From contig DDEN01000060.1 in NCBI GenBank assembly GCA_002336115.1, positions 222 through 5,297 on the forward strand: a stretch of DNA of 5,076 bases. The letters are read 5' to 3'. The position numbers were made by a program, and so were the translations under genes. Of this stretch, positions 1 to 5,017 are shown piece after piece. Numbering within the stretch: the first letter of the stretch is position 1; each line of letters opens with the position of its first letter. Under the pieces are notes generated by a model. That model was given only the letters and a program-made list of their open reading frames with translations. It ran no database searches and had not been told where the DNA came from. Source of the DNA: Chitinophagaceae bacterium UBA1953 (GTDB taxonomy: Bacteria > Bacteroidota > Bacteroidia > Chitinophagales > Chitinophagaceae).

Positions 1-527
1 TTGATGCCCAGGCGCTGCGACGAAGGGCTGGTAAGGATCGAAGAGGTGTTCCATCCTCCGAAAGAGTGAATGACCGACTGCCTGAAACCAGCAATTTCGG
101 AAGTGATGGGCACAAAACCAACGCCGTTGCCGCCATACAGGCTTTGCAGGGTATCGCGCAGATCGCTTACCAGGATGTCGCCGTCCGAAAACGAATCGCC
201 GTACCAGGCAATACGCACTTTGCCTTGCTTTGCCCTGGCTTTCAGCAACCGGTCGAAAAGCTTGTCGAGCGGGTGATCGGTGCCTGTAAAATTGCGGAAA
301 CAAACCACGCCTGGCGGACAGGGTTCGTGTTCGGGGGCCAGCGTATCCTTCAAGGGCAGGCGGGTTGCCGCCGACTGTTCATCGGCCACAATATCGGAAA
401 AGATACTCACCGGCTTCAGGGTGTAGCCCAGTATGGTACGTTCCTGTTCGAAGAACGAAAGCAGTACCAGTAAACCGGCAACAGCCAGGGTGTAAAAAAA
501 CGCCTGCGGGATATAATTCTTTTGCAT
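1..527 (-). CDS. SGNH/GDSL hydrolase-like membrane-anchored protein, N-terminal part (runs off the left edge)
   Basis: The frame is open from the ATG at 527 down to base 3, giving 175 complete codons with no stop; the C-terminus lies outside the window. Residues about 9-26 form one hydrophobic segment after a short N-terminus (MQKNYIPQ), so the protein is probably a membrane-anchored, periplasm-facing enzyme. Residues 105-117 read RIAWYGDSFSDGD, a GDS block I with candidate nucleophile Ser112. It is followed by a GG-x-G-x-GF stretch (about residues 132-138), which I recognise from Bacteroidota GDSL-like proteins that often sit near MBOAT O-acyltransferase genes. Esterase or O-acetyl transfer on an exported glycan would fit such proteins, but the substrate is inference. 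The later GxND and DxxH blocks cannot be checked here. The GC-rich codon usage matches native chromosome. A TACTTTTG promoter element lies about 80 bases upstream. Confidence 0.8.
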   Translation of the reverse strand, partial: MQKNYIPQAFFYTLAVAGLLVLLSFFEQERTILGYTLKPVSIFSDIVADEQSAATRLPLKDTLAPEHEPCPPGVVCFRNFTGTDHPLDKLFDRLLKARAKQGKVRIAWYGDSFSDGDILVSDLRDTLQSLYGGNGVGFVPITSEIAGFRQSVIHSFGGWNTSSILTSPSSQRLGI

Positions 528-606
528 GAAAGCTAACAGGATTCGGTATTTGCCTGTGGCCGGGATGTTAAACCGGGTGCCGGTTTATTTCCTGGGAACA
601 GGAGTG

Positions 607-614
607 CAAAAGTA
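607..614 (-). promoter_or_regulatory. Bacteroidota-type -7 element for the GDSL-like gene
   Basis: Read on the minus strand the bases are TACTTTTG followed by CA, a perfect match to the Bacteroidota -7 consensus TAnnTTTG. It lies about 80 bases upstream of the ATG at 527 and points at it. No clear TTTG or TTG -33 element is visible at the expected distance, so only the -7 half is supported. Confidence 0.55.
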
Positions 615-797
615 TGAACTTTTCGGTTCAGGATTTTAAATGATTTCGGGGGATTTTGATATGTTGTTAACAAAACGGCGGGTTGGGAATCAGCAAATAT
701 TTTTACGCCAAAAGCTATACCAATATGAAATATCCAAAACAACATATACACAATGCGAATCGCTTCAACCGGCGGATCTGTTGAAATTGTATATTAT

Positions 798-831
798 AAA
801 AAAACCGGCTAAGAAATGGTAATTAATCCGG
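798..831 (-). terminator. Weak candidate terminator of the small membrane gene
   Basis: On the minus strand CCGG (831-828) can pair with CCGG (808-805) across a 19-base loop, and seven T's follow directly (804-798). The site is 31 bases past the stop codon at 862. The stem has only four base pairs, so the T run and position are the main support. Confidence 0.3.
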
Positions 832-861
832 CAAGCTGCTGATAGAACCTGCGTTGACTGT

Positions 862-1053
862 TTATCCATTCTGTTTTTTTACCACCGGCAGCGCAATGCC
901 CATCACGATGGCAAACAGGAATGAAGTTTTCCAGTCGATGGCAGCGCCTGCTTTTTCGATCAGCAGGTTCCAGAGCAGGGTTACGATGGCGGCTGTAACC
1001 AGGGTTATAGCAAAAGTAAGCAGCATTTGTACAAACAGGTTTTGTGTTTTCAT
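862..1053 (-). CDS. Small two-helix membrane protein, function unknown
   Basis: A 63-residue frame begins at ATG 1053 and ends at TAA 864-862. Residues about 8-31 (MQMLL-like start through LLWNLLI) and about 44-58 (FLFAIVMGIALPVV) are hydrophobic, giving two predicted membrane helices. They are separated by a short soluble loop (EKAGAAIDWKTS), and the protein ends in a basic tail, KKQNG. A hydrophobic hairpin of this kind is typical of small inner-membrane proteins found singly in Bacteroidota genomes; no function is known to me. The base composition matches the GDSL-like gene. A TATATTTG element lies about 90 bases upstream. The overlapping plus-strand frame is a shadow: its product has no coherent composition, while the minus frame gives clean membrane segments. 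Confidence 0.7.
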   Translation of the reverse strand: MKTQNLFVQMLLTFAITLVTAAIVTLLWNLLIEKAGAAIDWKTSFLFAIVMGIALPVVKKQNG

Positions 1054-1141
1054 AGTACCGGCTTTAAGTTTATTTTGATTTTACTACCATATCGCTCCCC
1101 CCCTTTCCTGAATGCAGTTGAAGAATTCGGGATATATTGAT

Positions 1142-1149
1142 CAAATATA
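1142..1149 (-). promoter_or_regulatory. Bacteroidota-type -7 element for the small membrane gene
   Basis: The minus strand reads TATATTTG, an exact TAnnTTTG match, about 90 bases upstream of the ATG at 1053. The palindrome TTGATCAA (1137-1144) overlaps its 3' end and the expected start of transcription, so it could also be a protein-binding site. No clear -33 element is seen. Confidence 0.5.
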
Positions 1150-1184
1150 CATAAAAAACTGGTATTATCTATAAAGAGCCCGGT

Positions 1185-1215
1185 TCGCGCGCGTCTTAAT
1201 TTCTGACGCGTGCGG
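1185..1215. repeat. Inverted repeat / hairpin with alternating GCGCGC stem
   Basis: The arms 1185-1195 (TCGCGCGCGTC) and 1205-1215 (GACGCGTGCGG) pair over 11 positions, nine Watson-Crick and two G-T, around a nine-base loop. No T run follows on either strand, so it is not an ordinary intrinsic terminator. It sits just where the GC-richer segment ends. Confidence 0.65.
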
Positions 1216-1378
1216 CATTAGAAGATGATTTTTATGCTTGAGCAGAAAACTAGAAGTTTTATAAACTACACCTGAAATTTTTATTGACAATCAACAAGCT
1301 ATCAATGAAATGCTTGCAGGAAGGGTCAGTAAACTAAGATGTGTGCCCTTTCATTTTTTTGTGCTCAGATTTACCTAC

Positions 1379-1402
1379 GCGCGTTCGAAAATAGAAGCGC
1401 GC
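1379..1402. repeat. Second GCGCG hairpin
   Basis: GCGCGTTC (1379-1386) pairs with GAA plus CGCGC (1394-1396 and 1398-1402), with a single bulged G at 1397 and a seven-base loop. Its stem is alternating GC like that of the hairpin at 1185-1215. Its function is unknown. Confidence 0.5.
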
Positions 1403-1544
1403 CAACGCTGGTTGTAAGCTTTTTGATTTACATAACAAATTTGAAGGGTATGAAAAAAGCAACCTTTTACAGTAAACTTTCGATTTGACTATGGTTTATT
1501 GATTGAGAAATATAGCGCAAATCGCTGAGCTTATTACTTTGAAT

Positions 1545-2273
1545 TTACAATCCAAACCACCTTCTCGCAATTTTTATAGGAACAGTTATAGTTGGTGCTA
1601 TGAGATCTTCAGGATGACTTTTGGCTTCAGTAATAACCGTACTAATTACGGCTTGAGCTTCTTTAGGAACTTTGATTTGAGTTACTGTTTTATAAACATC
1701 AGAAGTTAGTTTTTTGGATGGAATGATTGTGGGTAATAGAATGATTAAGGGATCATTTTTTTTAGCTGCGTCTAAATAGGCATCAACTGTATAATTCCCA
1801 GCAGCACCAGCCACAAGTGTCGTTACAGGATCTTTTGATTTTGCAAAAACGGCTAAACTAATTAACGCTTTTGATGCTGCAGCAATTTGTTCTCCGGTTT
1901 TGAGACTTATAGTGTTAAATAATATTTTTCCATTACCATCTGCATCAACTTCTTCTGTCACTACAGTAACATAGGCCGAATCGGGATGATTTTTATTATA
2001 TTCTTCATTTTTGCATTGGGCAGCTTTCATTAACAGGATGTTCATTTCAGATATTTCATATTTATTAGAACCAATTTTCTGTCTTGCTTCTTCACAAGTA
2101 TATGAAACATCAAGTTTTAATGCTTGTAATGTATCTTTGGGTGTAATGTTCTTAGCTACAACCGGAGTCGTAGTAGAATCCGTTTTTGTTTTGCTATTGG
2201 TATTTTTAGATGTGTCTGATCCACCACATGACCAAAGCATAATTAAAACTAAAAAAGCAGATAATGTTCTCAT
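1545..2273 (-). CDS. Putative lipoprotein of unknown function
   Basis: A 242-residue frame runs from ATG 2273 to TAA 1547-1545. The N-terminus is a lipoprotein signal peptide: a basic residue at position 2, a hydrophobic core (residues 4-13), then a lipobox LWSC with Cys16 as the expected lipidated residue. A Ser/Thr/Lys/Asn-rich linker (about 17-45) follows, as is common in outer-membrane lipoproteins of Bacteroidota. The mature domain has two cysteines, Cys60 and Cys87, which could form a disulfide. It also has a DADGNGKI stretch at 110-117 resembling the start of an EF-hand loop, but without the usual acidic residue at loop position 12, so calcium binding is doubtful. The C-terminal half is rich in Ala, Val and Ile and probably helical. 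I do not recognise the family. The gene is AT-rich and sits next to phage-type genes on the opposite strand, so it may be accessory cargo. Confidence 0.75.
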   Translation of the reverse strand: MRTLSAFLVLIMLWSCGGSDTSKNTNSKTKTDSTTTPVVAKNITPKDTLQALKLDVSYTCEEARQKIGSNKYEISEMNILLMKAAQCKNEEYNKNHPDSAYVTVVTEEVDADGNGKILFNTISLKTGEQIAAASKALISLAVFAKSKDPVTTLVAGAAGNYTVDAYLDAAKKNDPLIILLPTIIPSKKLTSDVYKTVTQIKVPKEAQAVISTVITEAKSHPEDLIAPTITVPIKIARRWFGL

Positions 2274-2473
2274 TTTATCAAGGTTTGAGGGTTAACAAAT
2301 TAGAATTAAACATTATTTTAGTTATGATTTAACTTATAGGCATTAAGTTTAAATAGCTTTTAACTTGTTAATTACATATTTAGATTTTTCGATATAACAA
2401 TTAGGTTTATTAAAAGTTCATTTTAAAATTAACTTCAAATATTTAATATATAAAAGCATCAAAAAATATCTGT

Positions 2474-2779
2474 ATGATTGTAATGCCAACTATTAACAGA
2501 CCTAAGAAAAAGAGCAACTATGATTCTCAAAAGAAGATAGCACAAAAATATGTTTACAATACACCAGCCTGGAAATCTCTTCGCCTTACTAAACTTGCAA
2601 GTTATCCGATTTGTGAGCAATGTTTATTTGATGAACAAAGGATTTCACCGGCAGTGCAAGTGCATCACATTACGCCTTTTATGCGAGGTGTTACAATTGA
2701 GCAGATAAAGTTTTTAGGCTTTGATTTTGATAACCTTCAAAGTTTGTGTGAAGAGTGTCACCTAAAGAAACATAAATAG
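2474..2779 (+). CDS. Phage-type HNH endonuclease
   Basis: The frame gives 101 residues from ATG 2474; the second ATG at 2483 (MPTINRPKKK) gives 98 residues and resembles the usual N-terminus of this family, so it may be the true start. The HNH core is complete: a Cys47-x2-Cys50 knuckle, His64-His65, Asn87 in DNLQSLC, a Cys92-x2-Cys95 knuckle, then His96 and His100. The four cysteines should hold a structural zinc, while His65, Asn87 and His96 fit the metal-dependent nicking site. Small HNH proteins of this type lie beside terminase genes in many tailed phages and assist DNA cleavage during packaging. The P27-like terminase small subunit downstream at 3348 fits this role. The cytoplasmic protein has a basic N-terminus (RPKKK) suited to DNA binding. 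The gap of 568 bases to the terminase gene is unusually long. Confidence 0.9.
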   Translation: MIVMPTINRPKKKSNYDSQKKIAQKYVYNTPAWKSLRLTKLASYPICEQCLFDEQRISPAVQVHHITPFMRGVTIEQIKFLGFDFDNLQSLCEECHLKKHK

Positions 2780-2793
2780 ACTATTGATATATG

Positions 2794-2807
2794 AAAGGCC
2801 GCCCTTT
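2794..2807 (+). terminator. Small hairpin after the HNH gene
   Basis: AAAGG (2794-2798) and CCTTT (2803-2807) can pair around a CCGC loop, 14 bases after the HNH stop codon. The stem is short and the following GTTC is a poor T tract, so this is a weak candidate terminator only. Confidence 0.25.
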
Positions 2808-2841
2808 GTTCAAACAGGAGCGTAGCAAGTGAAACCACCGT

Positions 2842-3081
2842 TTAGCTTGGTTTACAGGAACGCTGATTTTTGAGACTTAAATCCCTTGCTTTTCTTTTAT
2901 TTTTCTCTGGTTGATTTAAAAAGAAATATATAACCGTTAGGTTCGCAACGTAATTTAGAATATTCTGGAATGCTGATTTGTTTGGAAGCAAAATGTATAT
3001 GAAGAACATTACAACTAAGAAAACCAGCCTAAAATTTAGGAAGGAAAACTTTGTGCCGAAACTCTTCTTAAGACTACACAT
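2842..3081 (-). CDS. Possible small membrane protein, doubtful
   Basis: A 79-residue frame runs from ATG 3081 to its stop at 2842 on the minus strand. Two hydrophobic stretches, residues about 18-33 (LVFLVVMFFIYILL) and about 41-55 (ILNYVANLTVIYFFL), are preceded and followed by basic residues, as in a membrane hairpin, and the tail is strongly charged. AT-rich DNA easily yields hydrophobic frames by chance, so this alone proves little. The best support is a TATATTTG promoter with an ATTG box 19 bases upstream, placed about 140 bases before the ATG and pointing at it. The frame would sit opposite to, and between, the HNH and terminase genes, which is unusual for a packaging module. I recognise no family. 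Confidence 0.35.
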   Translation of the reverse strand: MCSLKKSFGTKFSFLNFRLVFLVVMFFIYILLPNKSAFQNILNYVANLTVIYFFLNQPEKNKRKARDLSLKNQRSCKPS

Positions 3082-3107
3082 AAAACAAGAACAATAAGTA
3101 AGTACTC

Positions 3108-3121
3108 TCAGTTAAAACTGA
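3108..3121. promoter_or_regulatory. Palindrome beside a TATTTTTG element, candidate operator
   Basis: TCAGTT and AACTGA are perfect inverted arms separated by AA. Eight bases after it, at 3130-3137, the plus strand reads TATTTTTG, which matches TAnnTTTG. A repressor bound here would cover the -33 region of a promoter leading to the terminase gene 210 bases downstream. The regulatory role is inference. Confidence 0.3.
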
Positions 3122-3218
3122 TAGAGAATTATTTTTGCTTGTTTTTTGCGCTAGTCCTACTTTGATAATATCTATTAGAATACTACCAAAGCAGAATTTC
3201 TTCCTTCTTTTCTTAGTA

Positions 3219-3248
3219 CAAATATAGCACAAATAATACCAAAAACAA
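3219..3248 (-). promoter_or_regulatory. Bacteroidota-type promoter reading leftwards
   Basis: On the minus strand a TTG box (3248-3246, in the context ATTG) is followed after 19 bases by TATATTTG (3226-3219). Both the -33 and -7 elements fit the Bacteroidota consensus and spacing. It is the most complete promoter in the window and points at the doubtful membrane ORF that starts at 3081. Confidence 0.5.
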
Positions 3249-3281
3249 TGGCCAGTTCCAATTTATATTCATTTTAAATTA

Positions 3282-3296
3282 ATTTGTCGGACAAAT
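3282..3296. promoter_or_regulatory. 15-bp perfect palindrome, candidate operator upstream of the terminase gene
   Basis: ATTTGTC-G-GACAAAT is a perfect inverted repeat with 7-base arms and a single central base, 51 bases before the terminase ATG. This is the size and symmetry of a dimeric helix-turn-helix protein site. The cognate regulator is not in the window. Confidence 0.4.
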
Positions 3297-3347
3297 GAAC
3301 CCTTTTCCATTAATATATAGAGGGGTGTCATAAAAAATAAAAATTAT

Positions 3348-3602
3348 ATGAAGCCAAAAATTATTAAAGAGATCATCCAATATTTAAAAGATGAAAAAAT
3401 CTACACTGATAAAGATGAATTAACAATTATGATGTTAGAAAATACATATACTCAGTATGTTTTAGCGGTCAAAGATGTAAAGCAAAACGGGCAAACATTA
3501 ATTCAAAGGGATTATAACAAGAATGAAAAGGTTGTAATAAATCCGGCATTCCGTAATCAGATGGAACCCTTGGCTCGCGCGCGCTCAATGCTATTAAGTT
3601 AA
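3348..3602 (+). CDS. Phage terminase small subunit, P27-like, C-terminus disrupted by the IS
   Basis: The 84-residue frame starts at ATG 3348. Residues 1-75 look like the P27 family (Terminase_4): a helical N-terminus (IIKEIIQYLKDEKIY), a second helix (ELTIMMLENTYTQYVLAVKDVKQNG) and the characteristic NPAFRNQMEPL near residues 65-75. In the packaging motor this subunit recognises phage DNA and hands it to the large subunit; family members usually run about 100-150 residues and end in a helix followed by an LGLTP-like motif. That end is missing. From about residue 76 the frame enters the GCGCGC tract and the left inverted repeat of the insertion sequence, which supplies the last residues (SMLLS) and the stop TAA at 3600-3602. 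The gene is therefore 3'-truncated, and likely non-functional unless the shorter form still works. It lies downstream of the HNH gene in the same direction. Confidence 0.75.
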   Translation: MKPKIIKEIIQYLKDEKIYTDKDELTIMMLENTYTQYVLAVKDVKQNGQTLIQRDYNKNEKVVINPAFRNQMEPLARARSMLLS

Positions 3603-3605
3603 GGA
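3574..3605 (+). repeat. Left terminal inverted repeat of the IS (with GC tract)
   Basis: The repeat begins CTCGCGCGCGC, continues TCAATGCTATTAAG and ends TTAAGGA. It matches 4986-5017 inverted over all 32 bases. Seven further bases outside it (ACCCTTG, 3566-3572) also match the right flank inverted (CAAGGGT, 5018-5024), with one extra G at 3573. Confidence 0.9.
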
Positions 3606-3667
3606 TTTTGTGTTAATATATTGATTTTGAAGTTTTCAGTAAAAGTTTTAATTTTGATGAAAACCCC

Positions 3668-4974
3668 ATGAAAAAAACCTGACCATTTTCAGTTCAGTCA
3701 GTCGGTTCATACACTCTGCTGAAACAGTTAGCAAATATAAAATTAGCACTAGTTTATTTACTAGAAGTAGGAAACTTTCTTTTGCTACAGTGATTTCAAT
3801 TTTGCTCAACATGCCTAAAAGAACGCTTTGCATAGAGTTACGCGATTACTTTGCATATATTGGGAATAGCATTCGTAATGCCGCTACAAGTGCTTTTACA
3901 CAGCGACGCCAACAAATTCTACCAGAGGTTTTTCCCGCTATGAACCAAGTTCTTTTGAATGAATTTTACACGGACAATGAAGAAAGAATTACCAAATGGA
4001 AAGAGGAATTTAGACTCTTAGCAATAGACGGGAGTAGGCTTAATTTACCTTTTTCGGAGCAATTGAAAGCTGAATATGGTTGGACAAAGAACCAAAATCA
4101 AACGGACGATGTTGTTCAAGGTCGCGTATCGGTAATGTACGACGTATTAAACGAGTTGGTTCTTGACGCTGAGTTGGCTCCAATTTCCATAGGCGAAATC
4201 ACTTTAGCCAGAGAGCATTTACAACATGTTAAGCAAGGAGATTTGTTGCTGCTTGATAGAGGGTATCCTAGTTTTCAACTAGCTTATGAAATACTCGGGC
4301 AAAGTGGTCATTTTGTTATCCGGTGCAAACACGATTTTAGTAATATCACACGCAGTTTCATTGCTTCGGGGCAAAAAGAGTCAATACTGGAAATAGGTCC
4401 AAAGCAGAAAGGCTCATTTAAAGAGCTTCCATACAAAGCCATCCATCGTATAAAAGTAAGGCTACTTCGTATCCTGTTAGAAAATGGCGAGGTGGAACTA
4501 TTATTAACTTCCCTGTTAGACTTTCAAAAATACCCCCATGAGTGTTTTAAACTACTATATTTTAAACGGTGGGGTGTTGAAACCCTATTTGACCGTTTAA
4601 AAAATATACTAAGCGTTGAAAACTTCTCGGGCCTAAGTTCGATCGCGATAAAACAAGATTTTCATTGTGCTATTTTTATAGCCAATGTGCAATCTTTGGT
4701 TATTGACGAAGCATCAGAAAATCTAAGTAGGGCTTGCAGGAAACGAAAGCTTAAGTATAAAATAAATACTTCAGTTTCGCTGGGCTTGATGAAATACAGG
4801 ATAATTGACATATTCCAAAACAACAAACCAGAAAGAGCTTTGAGATTGTTGAAAAAAGAACTGCTGATGCATTTAGTGCCAGTAAAGCACAGAAGGTGTT
4901 TTCCTCGAAACACGGCGAAGTATCGCAAAAGACTAAAACCCAGGATGTTTTCTAATCGCAAAAATGTAATATGA
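3668..4974 (+). CDS. IS4-family DDE transposase; frame disturbed at its 5' end
   Basis: From GTG 3790 the frame gives 394 residues, but it stays open upstream to a stop at 3658-3660. The 40 upstream codons read as transposase (…NLTIFSSVSRF…, …SLFTRSRKLSFATVI), so GTG 3790 is probably too short a start. The only fitting ATG (3668) leads into seven A's and reaches TGA in its own phase at 3680; one more A would join it to the main frame and give 435 residues beginning MKKNLTIFS. Numbering from GTG 3790, the catalytic residues are Asp80 (LLAIDGSRLN, 4027), Asp156 (LLLDRGYPS, 4255) and Glu264 (4579). The IS4 signature Y-x2-R-x3-E-x6-K is complete at Tyr257, Arg260, Glu264 and Lys271. The basic C-terminus looks intact. 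The protein should cut and join the IS ends. Alternatives to a frameshift are a non-ATG start such as CTG 3679, or slippage on the A run. Confidence 0.85.
3732..3739 (-). promoter_or_regulatory. Possible antisense promoter element inside the 5' end of the transposase gene
   Basis: The minus strand reads TATATTTG followed by C, an exact match to TAnnTTTG, about 65 bases inside the transposase gene. Transcription from it would run leftwards across the transposase start region and out of the IS. No -33 element is seen, and an 8-base match with two free positions occurs often in AT-rich DNA. Confidence 0.25.
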
Positions 4975-4985
4975 AAAGATTTAAT

Positions 4986-5017
4986 TCCTTAACTTAATAG
5001 CATTGAGCGCGCGCGAG
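4986..5017 (-). repeat. Right terminal inverted repeat of the IS (with GC tract)
   Basis: This is the exact reverse complement of 3574-3605. It begins 11 bases after the transposase stop codon, so the gene nearly fills the element on this side. Confidence 0.9.

Larger units (their letters stand above)
528..861. other. Intergenic region, no gene seen
   Basis: This stretch separates two minus-strand genes. It holds the leader and promoter element of the GDSL-like gene and a weak terminator-like structure near 798-831. Short open frames occur on both strands, but none has a recognisable protein composition and they overlap each other, so I do not call them. Confidence 0.55.
1054..1544. other. 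Gene-poor junction between GC-richer and AT-rich DNA
   Basis: No convincing gene lies here. The left 100 bases are the leader and promoter of the small membrane gene. From about 1200 the sequence turns AT-rich. The only strong structures are two hairpins with alternating GC stems, at 1185-1215 and 1379-1402. A plus-strand frame without stops runs from 1265 to 1417 but has its first ATG at 1310 and no recognisable product. Confidence 0.5.
2780..3347. other. Spacer between HNH and terminase genes
   Basis: This 568-base stretch holds no plus-strand gene. It contains the doubtful minus-strand membrane ORF, its promoter, two palindromes, and a near-perfect direct repeat of 13 bases (GGAACGCTGATTT at 2857-2869 and GGAATGCTGATTT at 2967-2979). 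Packaging modules rarely have so much non-coding space here, so part of it may be decayed phage DNA. Confidence 0.45.
3585..5006 (+). mobile_element. Complete IS4-family insertion sequence
   Basis: The element carries one DDE transposase gene and perfect inverted repeats: 3574-3605 is the exact reverse complement of 4986-5017 over 32 bases. The exact ends are ambiguous because the outer part of the repeat is an alternating GC tract, which is its own reverse complement. If the element spans 3585-5006, the ends are TCAATGC...GCATTGA (21-base repeats) and it is flanked by an 8-bp direct duplication GCGCGCGC (3577-3584 and 5007-5014). Shifting both ends outward by one base also gives an 8-bp duplication. 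If instead the whole 32-base repeat belongs to the element, it spans 3574-5017 and has no duplication. The length of about 1.4 kb and the IS4-type transposase fit the family either way. It has inserted in a phage terminase gene. Confidence 0.85.

Noticed and set aside
66..473. Plus-strand frame of 135 codons
   Set aside because: It lies opposite the GDSL-like frame, which has a membrane segment, a GDS block and a promoter; the plus product has no recognisable features.
533..822. Overlapping short frames on both strands (533-751 minus, 640-822 plus)
   Set aside because: They overlap each other, cross a likely promoter and lack coherent protein composition.
1376..1404. GTTCGA followed by GCGCGCCA, reminiscent of a tRNA T-arm and CCA end
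   Set aside because: The bases after the loop cannot form the T stem, and no acceptor or anticodon arm is found upstream.
1265..1417. Plus-strand frame without stops containing EIFIDNQQAINEMLAGRV, possibly a gene fragment
   Set aside because: Fifty open codons are expected by chance, the first ATG gives only 35 residues, and I recognise no family.
1503..2295. Plus-strand frames at 1503-1709 and 2011-2295
   Set aside because: They are shadows of the lipoprotein gene, which has a clear signal peptide and lipobox on the minus strand.
2832..2853. Hairpin AAACCA...TGGTTT after the HNH gene
   Set aside because: It has only six base pairs with a ten-base loop and no T run, so neither a terminator nor a defined RNA structure can be supported.
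2857..2979. Direct repeat of 13 bases (12 identical) at 2857-2869 and 2967-2979
   Set aside because: It is a single short pair within AT-rich spacer DNA and gives no array, so it is not a CRISPR or iteron set.
3648..3833. Minus-strand frame of 61 codons
   Set aside because: It is opposite the conserved N-terminal codons of the transposase.
4662..4961. Minus-strand frame of 99 codons
   Set aside because: It is opposite the C-terminal part of the transposase and has no independent support.
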